DNA of 64,000 nucleotides from Takakia lepidozioides (taxonomy: Eukaryota; Streptophyta; Takakiopsida; Takakiales; Takakiaceae): NCBI GenBank assembly GCA_030704615.1, contig CM060733.1, forward strand, positions 48,234,001 to 48,298,000. The letters are read 5' to 3'. Below the pieces are notes generated by a model. It did no database searches and had not been told where the DNA came from. It saw only the letters and a program-made list of their open reading frames with translations. Positions 45,212 to 56,851 of this stretch are shown here, in pieces (within the stretch, counting starts at the first letter, position 1; each line of letters begins with the position of its first letter). Position numbers and translations under genes: made by a program.

Positions 45212-46070
45212 TTAAATATCATCATAAGAGGTATACAGTTCGTCCAATCTTGACCAAGCATCTTAAGCAGACTCTATTACCAAGAAAGTTGCCAAGAAAG
45301 ACTTTGCCCGGTGACCAAACCAAATTCACTTCACTTTTGTAGTAACATTGATCATAACTGTTGTAGATTTCAGTGTAACTACACTAAGAGTACCTGCATG
45401 CCTAGAATATGACTCAGGCTAACTAAATAGGTTGGAAGTTCATGCATACCCCGGGATGGGAGGATTTACCTCTTCAGTGGACTTGAATAAGTACCGGGAC
45501 TAGATTTTGGACTTGCGCCCATTGTGACTAGTAACAGCATATCTCCATGGAGTTTGATCCTAGAATGAACATCAACAGATCACTCGTTATATTGGGCGAC
45601 ATGACCTAAATAGAATCACACTCTCCACTGCAGTGTTCCGCTAGTTGTCAGCTGTGAGCGGTAATCAAATGCTGAGCAAATGCTCGGGAAAGACATCTTT
45701 GAGGACCAGGTCAAATCTCTGGGACATGTGGTGTACCATAAAATACTCTCCGACCCTCAGGTACCTGTCCTCAACAGTCTGTCCCAAGTAGGTCCTTCCT
45801 GGGGTCCTTAGGAGGTCCTTCGCGCTCTAGTAGCTGCCAGTACTGGCGTAACTGCATCCTTCCTCACTGGGTGCAAAGTACCCTCTGATCCATGGACGAG
45901 AATCACCAATGTCCTCCCGCCGCAGTTCCCTGAAAAGGTTTTGCATCGCTGTCAATGCAGATCAAGGGACCGCTAGCCCCTCCTCAACCCCTGCAGGCCA
46001 GACCTTCACCTCAGTCATCAACATAATCTTTGAACGAACTAAGAAATCGAGAGAGACGAGGAGTGACTAC
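45212..46070. other. 3' flank of KNOX B
   Basis: No gene. From about 45,840 it becomes similar to the KNOX A flank again (CTGGCGTAACTGCATCCTTC, CTTTGAACGAACTAAGAAAT), which marks the right edge of the segment missing from A. Confidence 0.55.
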
Positions 46071-46078
46071 ACTACACT

Positions 46079-46127
46079 TGTGCTTCGCTTCTCTCTCTCT
46101 CTCTCCTTCGCTCTCTCTCACCCGGCT
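46079..46127. repeat. CT-rich microsatellite
   Basis: CTCTCTCTCTCTCTCC and related words. A T/C-rich run follows at 46,237-46,268. Confidence 0.7.
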
Positions 46128-46858
46128 ATACATCGGTTGCACACACGCCGGGTTGACGCCCATCCCTGCCCCCTTCAATTTGCCCGCTGTGCTACTACCG
46201 TAATTCCACCTTTGCATTTTGCACCCGTTCTTGAGCCTTTTTTTCTTTTCTTTTTTTTGTTTTTTTAAGAGGGAAACACCAGGAAGCGACAACTCACAAA
46301 TTTTTCTTTTTAAGAAAATAAAAAGAAAACAGGGGACAGAGGCCCTGACGGAGCCATTCTTTTTACAAAATATTGTTCACTGCTTGTTAAATATATGATT
46401 ATATATATTCTAATTGATCCCTGAAGCTGACAGTTAACCACCCTAAGAGGAACCCCCGGATAACAGCTTTCTTTTTAGTTGTGAGCTGTTCAGAAGGATT
46501 TAAATATGATAAAATTATAATGTCTTACAAATATCTTGAGAGTATCTTTTCATGTGACCTGTCCATTTCCGCGGCCCAATGATGGTAGGTAGTTTGTGCA
46601 ACCCAACTAAGCTACCGAAACAAACATACATTAAAAAAATCAAGTGCGGGAAGCCCAAAGCAAAACCTGCTGAGCACGTTTGTGGTCCCTCACCGCTGGC
46701 CCACCCTTTGCTTTTTACCTCCCCAAGACCTACCGAGGCGGGCTTGTCTGTGCCTGCCTGCGCCGGACTTGTGATGGGTATTGAGAGTGAGGGAAAGGAG
46801 GGTTTGTGAGCCTGTGGGCCAAGTTGGTGATGGCCAGTGATAGTTGGAGAAATGAGGG

Positions 46859-47026
46859 CACATATGGGGAGGTACATGAGTCATTGGATGATGGAATGAG
46901 GGTTTCATAGATAACACATATGGGGAGGCACATGAGTCATTGGATGATGGAATGAGGGTTTCATAGATAACACATATGGGGAGGCACATGAGTCATTGGA
47001 TGATGGAATGAGGGTTTCATAGATGA
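46859..47026. repeat. three tandem 56-bp repeats
   Basis: Units start CACATATGGGGAGG at 46,859, 46,915 and 46,971 and are nearly identical, which points to recent amplification. No role is apparent. Confidence 0.9.
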
Positions 47027-47239
47027 TACTCGTGACCTGCCCTTAGACATGACCAGCGGGTTTCTATAAGAAGAAACCGTTTATAGCCATGTCCAGCAAG
47101 GGAAAAACGAGTATAGATTATGTATGTGCGTTGGGCAACCAAAATCTTTGTTTCCTCACAGCCCCGGCCTGGTGTGCTTTTAATGTGTTTTCTCATTGAC
47201 GGGTCCGGCCCCTAGGTCATGTCCTCAGTGACATAACCG

Positions 47240-47770
47240 CCCAACACTCGTTAGCACCACAAGTCCTTTGGTTGGTATCCTTGAACAATATGAGCAATCC
47301 TATGCAGCTTGTTTTATTTTTGTATTTCGCCTTTTTCCCTAAGGTTCTTGCTACAAGTAAGTGTGCCATCCTTATCACTGGATAATGTTGTAGCCAGATT
47401 TGAACCCAGGTTTCATGGGCAATGAATTGCCCGCAATTTTAAAGGCGTTCCATAAGGGTAGAATATTTTAGAGTATTTAGAGGTGCATCCCAATAAATCA
47501 ACCCATCCATTGGCGTGGCAAAAATCGTTTCCCTACCTTTCAGTCGATTTTTTGTGGTGTCTTATCAAGTAGCATTGTTGCAAGGCCCACAGACTGTTGG
47601 TCACCAAACAATGGTAGATATTATGGTTGAGGTATTCGTCCTCATCCCCTAAGTCAACCGGTCTGTTAGTGGGTGCATGATGTTAGCAAGGACGATGGGG
47701 ATGGTCTCCCTGGCCCCTCATGTTTTGAAGGCCCCATTCTGCGGTTTGTTTTTGGGGCCTGCTGGGAGTG
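47240..47770 (-). repeat. dispersed repeat copy (SINE body family)
   Basis: Minus-strand copy of the repeat at 34,050-34,560. Shared words include AGAATATTTTAGAG, GCAATTTTAAA, CCCCTCATGTTTTGAAG and GATGTTAGCAA. The copy at 14,330-14,800 is collinear. The inner part matches the body of the SINE at 35,270-35,540. Confidence 0.6.
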
Positions 47771-48249
47771 TCATGGAATCTAGGCCCATGCGCACTAAAG
47801 AATAAATAAGTGCCTGAGTTGATACTTGGGTTACTTACGATTGTGGAGTTCTTGGTAGCCCAAAAGTTATTGTTTATTTCGAATGAGGAGATAGTTTTAG
47901 ATACACGTAAAATTCAAACTCATAATTTCTATATATACCCATGATATAAATAATACTTTATGGTTTGGAATTTCTTCTTTAGATAGATTTTAGAATACTA
48001 GTACAGGTTCAAGCTCCGGGATGGTGTTTTCTTTTTTAAATAAAATACAATGAAATATATATATATACGTGAAAGTTTTGGACTCATCCCTAGCTGGATA
48101 TGTGCCTCTCTTGAGGGTTTTAAATACTTCCTCTTTCAGTTATAGATATATATCATGTCCAGTTAGGTACCCACCCATCTGCTGTGACCAAAATCAATTG
48201 GCAACTTTAAACGTGAGTTTTTGGAGACAAGAAATGGATGATAAACGCT

Positions 48250-48310
48250 GTTGGATAGTGTAAGCCTGGGTTCAAATCCTGGATACTGCATTGCAGGGTG
48301 CTCATACAGC
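48250..48310 (+). repeat. SINE-like fragment with B box
   Basis: GGGTTCAAATCCTGGATACT followed by GCATTGCAGGGTGCTC; the same block occurs at about 8,325-8,372. Only the B-box side is clear. Confidence 0.5.
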
Positions 48311-48687
48311 TCTTATTTGTGGTTACCAATATCTTAACTATTAGGGGAAGCCGCTTTAACTATGTTTATGTGAGACCAACCCCTTGGGGCTTTCGATTGC
48401 ACTTGATTACTAGCCCAAATTATCTTAAATTGAAGTAGCAGCAAACCCCGATTCTCATGACAGGGAACTTATCTGATTATTAGTGATATATGCCAGTCAT
48501 AAAAGCTAGGTAATTATCTCATTGTTACAGCCGAAAGTTATATGCTAGGCTGAGGAAGAAATTATTTACATAGATGATGTCATTTAGGCTTACATCAAGA
48601 AATGACCATGAGATGTCTACCAGGTTGAGAGAGAATAGATTCTTCATGTACTAACTACTAGTGATTCAACCTGGTCAAAGTATAAGC

Positions 48688-48958
48688 AGACTGCTTTAGC
48701 GGACCGAGATCGACTTTGATTTGATACTTAGTTGTAGCTTAGACTGCACAAGCTGATCCTGAGATATGTATGAACTGATAGTCTAATAAGGTCCATGAAA
48801 CTTGCAAGAAATAGACTTGCAACTGGTAGCTATAACTCGGTTTCTTGAAAGTTTCTTTGACAGTATTAGACTATCACTTCATATATTTCAGGATCAGCTT
48901 GTGCAGTCTAAGCTACAACTAGGTATGAAATCAATGTTCATCTCGGTTCGCTAAAGCG
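48688..48958. repeat. foldback element (arms about 100 bp)
   Basis: The left arm begins GCTTTAGCGGACCGAGATC (about 48,692) and contains TGTAGCTTAGACTGCACAAG. The right arm (about 48,858-48,953) is its imperfect complement and ends CGGTTCGCTAAAGC. The loop is about 65 bases. It has no coding capacity and fits a MITE or hairpin locus. It lies upstream of KNOX C. Confidence 0.85.
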
Positions 48959-48999
48959 TCTCAAGCTGGGGAAGGGAAAGGTGGCGTAGGCCAGGATGA

Positions 49000-51423
49000 A
49001 CCAAGATCGTTTCATTAGGTGTTGTGATCGATTAGAAGTCCATTTACAAAGGTATCTATGTTCCAATGACTTGTCTTTTCTGAATTAGTTCATCTAGCTA
49101 ATAAGAGGTTGATCAGCAAAATGACCTTTAGTTATTATGCAGCCTATGTACATAGAACCCAATGCACTGATTACGCCTAGTGTAACCACTAACCGCAACA
49201 TATTGTCAAGTTTTCTTAGTGAGATATTAATGAATTAATTCATGACAGCTTACGGCTAAAATCTACATTCACCCACTCCAAAATTGAATAATAGATATCG
49301 AATCTTAGCTAAGACTAAAATAATGGATTGTCTTCGGCACGCGGCGGGACATTTCACATCACAGTGACAAGCAACGCAAGCTTTTGGAGGATGTCACATC
49401 GCAGTGACAACCCAAACAAAGCTTAGAGGCCCTACATCCCGCATGCGGAGGCCTGCCTCTCGTTGTCGTAAACCTTATCTGTACCCTTGGGGGTGCAAAA
49501 TCTCTTTAAATTGCACTGTTGATCCCATGCATCAGTGTTCTCTCTCTTTGTAGCTTTTCTTTGCAGGTAAGCCTCGACGTCCTGATCAAGTCATCTCATA
49601 TGTTTGTGGTGACCTGACCTCCTTTCGTCTTGTTAGCAGATCTTAGGCTAGGCTTGAGGGATTTTCATTTCATCAATCTCCTCTATTGCATGTGGTGTCT
49701 CTTTGCTTGGATCTCTATCAAGAAAAATTGTGTCACAGATTGACCACAGCCACATTGTCATTTATTATTTGCATCCACCTATAGGTGCTTTCCAAAAACC
49801 TGCCCAGTGGTTGGCATTTTCGTTGTTGTCATTGATAGACACTCTGATAGACTAAAGTGTGACTAAAGTAGGAAATCTCTTTCATTTGTTTCCTATGGAT
49901 ACATGAGTGTCATGTGGCATTGCAGCTTTGCTTTCAAAGACAGAATTCAAGATGTTTGTACATATTATAAGCTCCTGCAACCGATGTCTAGTTAATGTAA
50001 TATGTGTTCTTGGTTGTGTCCTAAGGTGCTCTTGCCTCATGTATCACACATGTACTGAGGGTTGAAATATTCTATCTCGGTTGTGCTAGCCTACAAGACA
50101 AGCCTCTATATTTGTGTACTGAACACTTACATTTGTTTTCTGTAAACTTGCAGTATGTCTCATCCTTTCAGAGGTACAGATCTGCTCTCAGGTGAGCCTC
50201 TAGGACCTTCTCATATGATGTGCAGTGAGGTAGTTGGTAGTAGATCTGAGCTATGTCTAGGTAGGGGAGACATTCTTGTTCAATTAATTCCTCAGGTTGC
50301 AGTAAATGATTTCTCTATAGGCCAAGTTTCTCAAGATCATGTTATCGAGGTGTAAATTCTACATATTAATTCTAGACACAGCTTAACAAACTTGAAGGGC
50401 AATGATTTATTCCACGTTTCCAAATTGGTAGTACAAGATTGATCATAGGTTTTGTTTCGGATGGTTTCAAGATTTTCTTGCTTCCAATTGATATCGTATT
50501 CTAACTGTAGGGTAAGTGCAGACTACACTGGCTCAAAAGCGGCAGATGTGCCCTCCACTGAAAGTCCATGAGAAAATATTTGCTACCATTTTAATTAAGG
50601 ATATTTGTTCAAATACATTTTTATCTTCATAGGTAATGGTATACTAATCATATTTAGTAAATGGTCTCATCCCAAATATTTGAGATATTTTCTATTATAT
50701 ATTTTTTAGACATTGTTTTTCCTTATTTAGAAATAATAACTATTTATTATTATCTTGTAGTTTATGAAATTTTTCCATATAACCATAATAACGATATATA
50801 TATATTCTTAGCAAAGATATCCACCCAAATATGGAAATTTCAAAATGCTATGGACAAATCGTCATTTTGGGGGTTTTTGTTTGTACAAAAAAGTCCATAG
50901 TGTCTTGATGGATGGATGGAATTGTTCACAAATTTATATTTGTGTCTATTCAAACATTGTGTATCTAGTTGTAAAGTTCATATATGAATTGGTTTTGCAC
51001 AAATAGGTTTTTCAAATGGCATTTGGGACAATAGATGGACTGTGACAGTCCATTGGAATTCCATGCAAAAGTCCATAGCTTCATGAGATTTCATCCAAAT
51101 TCCAAAATAATTGTACCCACATGTACATATGGTAAGTGGCTAATCCATTCTAAGTCCATTTGCTATAAATATATATTCATGTGTATAGGGTGCAGAATAA
51201 TATGACAAGCAATCAGTCAAAAATTGCAAATTGCAGTCCAAACTGAGCCACTCTAGTCTGCATCTACCCTGTAGTTTGGAACCCCAAAAGAATGACGCCT
51301 AGGTAGGACTGCAAACCCCCTGATTTCATCCCATTTGTCATTCTTTTACATTAGGTATTTATTCCAAGAAGTTGACGTTGTCTTCTTTCAGGTCACACAC
51401 TAGAAGAGCCAGACATTAGCAAG
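49000..51423 (+). promoter_or_regulatory. 5' leader and promoter region of KNOX C
   Basis: Related to the fragment at 31,730-32,447 and more distantly to the A and B leaders. Two copies of GATGTCACATC.CAGTGACA-like sequence are near 49,350 and 49,390. GGGTGCAAAATCTCTTTAAAT is near 49,490. TCATCCTTTCAGAGGTACAG is at about 50,160, followed by GTGAGCCTCTAGGA. The AT-rich interval 50,560-51,230 has no counterpart in A or B and contains GTCCATAG words in repeated positions; it is probably an insertion whose ends I could not define. Confidence 0.5.
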
Positions 51424-53163
51424 ATGGCAATGTTCCACTCCGAGTTGAACGTCGACCTTTCCTTGGTCAGGCCCGATCCCATGGCTAATCAGAGCTACCA
51501 TGACATGGAACTGCGAAATTATGATTCTCCAGAAAATTTTGAAATTGTATGCATGAATGTACAAAATCCGCATACTACCAATAGTTCGACTAAAGGCAAG
51601 GAACAGCTGAGAGATGAGGATTACGGACATATGCTTGCAAGCGAGCAAGAACCCAACATTAACGAATTAATACCTCAGCAAAGTCAATTGTGTTATGATA
51701 CTCAAGGTGGTGCACTTGCCATCGAGAAGTGGTGTCCCATTTGTGGAGAAAGTGATTCAAAATGTATTTGCTGGATGCCTATGCATGCCGGTGAATCTAG
51801 CACTTCATCCTACTTGAATGATCAGAGCGATGCAGGTAGGTTGTCAACACCTTGTGACATATTACACCCTCCGCGGAATCGAGGTGAGTTTGGCAAACAT
51901 TCAACAGCTGCTTCCCCTTCCAACGTGTCTCGCAATGCTATGCCTAATCATCTCTCTCAAGATGGAGAAGGTAGAGGGCAGCAATTTATGGACTTTGATG
52001 AGAGAGTCCAGTATGATCCTATTAATCAGCAAAGAGTTGACCAGGTAAATGACTCTAATCCACTAGTCTAGAGAATGATTGTCTTTAGATCTACAATTCT
52101 CAACTGAACATCTCACCATTCAAGTCTAATTCCATGTCTCACCGTTAGGTCTCACCACTTGAGTCTTATCTAATGACTAATGAGATGGATCTGATCAAGT
52201 ATAACTACACAAAAGATAATTTTTCTCTTTTTCTTTTTTATTGCGAAACTAGAGGAGACTAAAAATGGTATCTGATTTTGAGATGGTGATTCTAGATAGT
52301 CTTTTTAAAGTGCATTAAGAAATAATACATGTACTATGGGCGCACATTGTCCGATTTAATTATGGAATTATATCCTTATGCACAACAACATTGCTTACTT
52401 TTGAAATGGATGCAAATTAACTTGTGTGTTCAGATATTCTTGACATGCACCTTTGGGTAATTATGCAGACTTATTGGGACACTATACAAAAGCAAAAAGC
52501 AGAATGGGAAACCGCAAAACAGAAAGCGATGATTGTGGCACATCCTTCATATCCAGAACTATTGGCGGCCCACGCTGCTTGCCTTTGTGTTGGTACATCT
52601 GTGGCTCAACTCCAAAATCTCGATGAGCAACTAATGCAGGCTCCGATTGTAAGCCAGAAATATTCAGTTTTGGACCTTGATCAGTTTGAGATCAGTCCAG
52701 ATGAGAAGGCGGAGCTTGATCTTTTCATGGTGAGAGACCACTGAACACAAGAAGATTGGATTAATCATTATAGTGCTATTGGTACATATATTAGAGTAAC
52801 CAAGTCTCCTCTTATTTGTATTGCCCAGGAAAAACAGACCAAACTTATGTTCACGATCTATTCCAAAGTTGTGCAAAGATTAATTTGACTTAGGCTCCTA
52901 TTTAGTCTAGACTCACTCTTATTAGTTTGAACATAATTGTCTAGGCACTTCATTTCAGATCCTTGTCTTTTGTTTTTGTCTTTAGATCCCGCAAATGGTA
53001 GGTTGATTTCTAAAGAACTGGCCTTTTTGGACATTGTACTAGGTCCAATACATTACGCTCCTTGTTGCCTTCAAGGAGCAGTTAGAGCAACATGTTTACA
53101 GCGATGTGACTCAAGCTATGGCATCCTGCTGGGATGTGGAGCAGGAACTTTACAAACTGACAG
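51424..53163 (+). CDS. KNOX gene C, exons before a retrotransposon insertion
   Basis: Three coding exons are visible: 51,424-52,044; 52,469-52,729; 53,043-53,163. They join in phase 0. Exon 1 (207 codons) is much longer than in A (123) and B (120) and contains CPICGESDSKCIC, a CxxC-x6-CxC cluster not seen in A or B. The small exon 2 of A and B has no counterpart; skipping it keeps the frame. KNOX1 reads AHPSYPELLAAHAACLCVGT. KNOX2 ends [13 protein letters not shown] with donor G|GTAACG. ELK and homeodomain exons are not in the window. Element 2 sits in the following intron, so the 3' half must lie beyond 64,000 if it survives. Without it the product would be a KNOX-domain-only protein without DNA binding. 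Confidence 0.82.
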
Positions 53164-53728
53164 GTAACGTAAGGGTTTCTACATATCATTTATAATCATA
53201 TATATACTGCCCAAAATGAGAGCTCTAGAATACTTGGAAAACTTGGATGCTAGACCTTGGTGTGCTGTGTTAGTATTGCTAGAGGAAGTGACATATAAAA
53301 ATAGTGCGCCCCAACATAGAAAACTCTCCAGTATAGTAGAGGTGTATTTTCTCAAAAGTGCGTTAATCATGCACACTTAACCTAGCAAGTATAGATCCAT
53401 AGGGTACTAGTTCTAGTTAAACCGGGGTACCGAGGTACCTCCCGGAGCCATTGTCTGGTCTGAGTACAACCATCAGGGGTTATACCTGTAGGACCATTCT
53501 CAAAAGACACCTTTTAGAGGCAATTGATGCATGTTGGCCTATCCATACTAACCTGACACAAGGAATCATGAAAGACAATGGATAGATGTAGATGTCGTAT
53601 TAGTCAGATTAATTGCTAATGACTTGAGCTCCCATTTTGCTGTACCTCTGTAGGATATTAGATCCAACTGCGGAGTTGAATTGGAAGGGCCTATATAAGT
53701 TAGTAAAAAAATGTTATTTTGGGAAGTG
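53164..53728 (+). other. start of intron after KNOX C exon 4 (third visible exon)
   Basis: No coding sequence. The sequence reaches the target duplication AAGTG at 53,724-53,728 and then the outer end of element 2. Confidence 0.6.
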
Positions 53729-54046
53729 TGTCGTGCGCATACATATCGCTACACAACTACATCGCTGTCCAAAATCACACAACACATGTGCACACCAAAC
53801 ACTAGTCTATCACTAGTCCACCACTAGTGCTCCACTAGGCTGCCACTAGACAATCACTAGTCACCACTAGTGCAACCACTAGTCCACCACTAGTCTGCTA
53901 CTAGCCACCACTAGTCTGCCACTAGCCACCACTAGTGCAGCCACTAGTCCAACCACTAGGCTGCTACTAGCCACCACTAGGCTGCCACTAGCCACCACTA
54001 GTGGCTGTCACTAGTCCATCACTAGGCTGCCACTAGTCCATCACAA
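53729..54046 (-). repeat. terminal repeat b2 of element 2
   Basis: 318 bp of CTAGTG minisatellite ending (minus strand) GCGCACGACA at the insertion edge. Direct repeat of b1. Confidence 0.88.
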
Positions 54047-54363
54047 TGATAAGGAAATGAATGATACAAGCATACAAGTTCTCTCAAACTCACACACTTG
54101 CACATGAAAACATCACTCATATATTAAGTCGAGCCAAGTGCACCCCACGCCATGGGAAATCCATACTATGGCGCCATAGCTAGACGCAAAGAGGCTCAAC
54201 TCAAGAAAGATGAGCCCACCGCGATCTGCCGTGAAGATAACAACGTCAGGTGCCCAAACATGTATCGGCCCCTGGATTGACACTTGGGTCAATCCCAAAT
54301 GTCAATATATAAAAGCTAGCTATTTCCTAGCTAACTTCACACTAGTGGTAAAATAACTTGACA
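54047..54363 (-). repeat. terminal repeat a2 of element 2 (317 bp)
   Basis: Runs on the minus strand from TGTCAAG to TTATCA. It has the same length as a1 at the other end and a2 of element 1. It carries the TATATA box and a one-mismatch version of the CTCGAGAAAGAT segment. The inner joint to b1 reads GACAGCTGTC (54,360-54,369). Confidence 0.9.
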
Positions 54364-54365
54364 GC

Positions 54366-54687
54366 TGTCGTGCACATACATATCGCTACACAACTACATC
54401 GTTGTCCAAAATCACACAACACATGTGCACACCAAACACTAGTCTATCACTAGTCTACCACTAGTGCAACCACTAGTCCATCACTAGGCTGCCACTAGCC
54501 ACCACTAGTGCAGCCACTAGTCCAACCACTAGTCTGCCACTAGCCACCATTAGTGCAGCCACTAGTCCACCACTAGTCTGCCACTAGCCACCACTAGTGC
54601 AGCCTCTAGTCCAACCACTAGGCTGCCACTATCCACCACTAGTGGCAGCCACTAGTCCATCACTAGGCTGCCACTAGTCCATCACAA
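54366..54687 (-). repeat. terminal repeat b1 of element 2
   Basis: 322 bp of CTAGTG minisatellite between the polypurine tract (54,688-54,702, minus strand GCTAGGGGGACGA) and the palindromic joint. Confidence 0.88.
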
Positions 54688-54941
54688 TCGTCCCCCTAGC
54701 TGGCGCTTAGGTCCCTCCAAGTCCAGGTAGCCACAAGGTGATAGTGGCCATAGCCTCACTAAGTCCACCACTGTCCCTACTACACTCAAACTCAATAGAT
54801 CAAGAGGCCAGGTACAAGAGTTGCCCCATCGTTAGTCGCCGTCTTACAACCTGTGAACTTCAGCCTGAGATCTCGGGTATTGACTCCTATGAGCTTGGCC
54901 TCCCATGTCTTGTTAGCTGCCACTAATCATATCCACTGTCA

Positions 54942-55301
54942 CTATCCCAAGCAGTATGGACATAACCAATCTTCATCAGGAACCCTCTCAAGAGGTGGTG
55001 TCAAGCATCCCATGTGCCAACCTCTTGAGCATCGATCACACACCAGCATAGTGGCGGCACCACGAGCATGCCCACATAGCATGCAACGCAACCCTGCAAA
55101 TACCACTGCAAGGGTGGGATCTATCCTCCCATCCACATGTGGAAGGTGACATGGCGCACAATTACGCACATGGTCCTTCCATACTATACCATCTCGACCC
55201 TCCAGAATCAACACTCCTGAAGGCAACACCTCCCTGACCCTTAGAATCACACGTCTTGCTGTGACATCCAAGGTCGTGGGCGCTATCTGCTTCACATACA
55301 C
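54942..55301 (-). CDS. polyprotein C-terminus with intact PHD finger (element 2)
   Basis: An open segment of 119 codons ends at a natural stop. After the integrase tail (LPSGVLILEGRDGIVWKDHV) comes a canonical C4HC3 PHD finger: CMLC, CDRC, the His of GWHMGC, and CPYC, spaced C-x2-C-x11-C-x2-C-x4-H-x2-C-x14-C-x2-C (about 54,950-55,084). It includes the Trp three residues before the last Cys pair, as in histone-binding PHD fingers. PHD fingers commonly read the histone H3 tail. At this position it could steer integration, in place of the chromodomain of chromoviruses. The function is inference; the fold assignment is strong. Confidence 0.88.
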   Translation of the reverse strand: MYVKQIAPTTLDVTARRVILRVREVLPSGVLILEGRDGIVWKDHVRNCAPCHLPHVDGRIDPTLAVVFAGLRCMLCGHARGAATMLVCDRCSRGWHMGCLTPPLERVPDEDWLCPYCLG

Positions 55302-56330
55302 ACAGTCCCCAGGGTGGAAATGCCGAACACCTGGCCGATATCATACCTCAATGTGTCTTGGTGTTGGGCAATAGCAAAATTCTCAAAAGCCATAAGCATG
55401 ACTCTCTTGAACAACTCTGCCCGATGGGCACATGCTTGTGTCCACACATCCGGATCATCAAGGTTGAGGACTACTGCAGACTCCGTGCGAATAGACGCAG
55501 ACAAATCTGGCTCTCGGCCAAAGAGAATGAAGTATGGTGAGAAGGAGGCAAGTGATGCTTGCTTGCTAAACCTGTAGCCCATGGCTAGCCAAGGTACCTG
55601 AAGAACCCAATCTCCTAGGTGTCCCTTTTGCAAGCCATACTTGCATAAACCCCTCTTTACCGTCTGCACCACTCTTTCTACCAAGCCATCGCCCTCAGGA
55701 TGATCCCGAAAAGTGGTACGGTGGTCTATCAAGGCTTTATCACACAAAGCCTGAAACTCCCCCAAGAACTCTCTCCATTGGTCCATGAGTACCTCAACTG
55801 GAGCACCGAATCGGCTACCTAGCACACGATCAAGAATGCATACGCAGCCCCCTCACTAGCCTTGTCAGGCAATGGAACCAACTCAATCCACTTGGAGAAG
55901 TGCTCCACCATCACTAATACATATCTGTGGTGACGCATCGTCAATGGCAACGGCCCTGCGAAGTCAAGACTCCACATGTAGCCCAATCCCATGATGGGTA
56001 AATGATGCAACTGTGGTGTAGGGGCGTTGAATGAAGCACACACCCTGTCACACACCATGCACCTAGCCACGAACTATTGCACCTCTGTGTGCATACCACG
56101 CCACAATACTGCCCCTGCAGTAAACTATGAGTGCGTCGCACTCCAAAATGCCCCACTCCTCATGGGCATGCCGCACTAACCGTGCACGCTTGTGTGTTGG
56201 GTGAGGCACGATCCTCACCCGACCATCCTCCCACACTCGAAGCAGGTGTATCCCCTCCCACTTGAACCTCTTGGCTCGTTGCAAGATTTGATCCCTGTCC
56301 TTGGCAATCACACTAGTGCCGTGTCTCAAG
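55292..56330 (-). pseudogene. integrase of element 2
   Basis: The zinc-binding N-terminus is split between frames (56,063-56,329 and 55,941-56,156). The core lies in 55,819-56,070 (first Asp in MWSLDFAGPLPL) and 55,292-55,825, which begins near the second Asp (LMDQWREF, where relatives have LTDQGREF) and contains HPEGDGLVERVVQTVKRG with the Glu. The D,D,E triad is present but spread over two frames joined near 55,820. Confidence 0.85.
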
Positions 56331-56599
56331 TGCGGAGGTAGTCCAATACAACCGAATCCTCATATATATCTCTGGCACCACCTGGCTCATCACTAGCCTT
56401 AGGGTCCTCAGACACTCCGTCTACAGTCATCCTGTTGTAGGTCCAACCTGACCTCCCGATGCCAAGATACACAAAAAGACAGATGCATGTCATTCCGGCA
56501 CCATCTCCTCGTCCGTCTCACCATGCCACCGAATTCCAATGTCATCCTGCTGGCTCGTGCATGGATTGCGACTCAATCCATCCGCATCCCTATTGACCA

Positions 56600-56670
56600 A
56601 ACCCGGTCGATGCACAACCTGAACATGTCTCTCATGCTCCTCCACCGTAGCATGAGAGGCAAAGCAATTC
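56600..56670 (-). other. deletion junctions replacing RT and RNase H in element 2
   Basis: On the minus strand the pre-RT segment (GAATTGCTTTGCCT) joins TGCTACGGTGGAGGAGCATG, which in element 1 follows the RT catalytic box. Some 25 bases later it joins TTCAGGTTGTGCATCG, the end of RNase H. By element 1 coordinates about 3,298-3,868 and 3,900-4,575 are missing, roughly 1.25 kb. Short matches at the joints (TTCAGGT) suggest microhomology deletion or template switching. Confidence 0.85.
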
Positions 56671-56851
56671 CTGTAAGCCTCAGGAACTGCCGTATACGTC
56701 GTCTCTCTCCTCTAGTGACAATGGGTCCAATGTCAGGCTCTCAATTGCCCTTCGTAACTGCAACCTTAAGTCCAGCAGACTTAGAGGTAGAGGACGCGTC
56801 CCGTGGTTGCTATGCCGCAACCTCTTGAGCAGTACTCCCTGCCTGATCAGT

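Noticed and set aside
53729-54687. Ordinary tandem LTRs or a solo LTR beside the element
   Set aside because: The 5' end with its target duplication starts at a without b, and the b-a-b order recurs in three elements with the same palindromic joint. A split repeat explains this better, though more copies are needed to exclude the simpler view.
54700-56300. An envelope gene behind integrase in the retroelements
   Set aside because: After the PHD finger only the polypurine tract and terminal repeats follow; no signal peptide or membrane segments were found.
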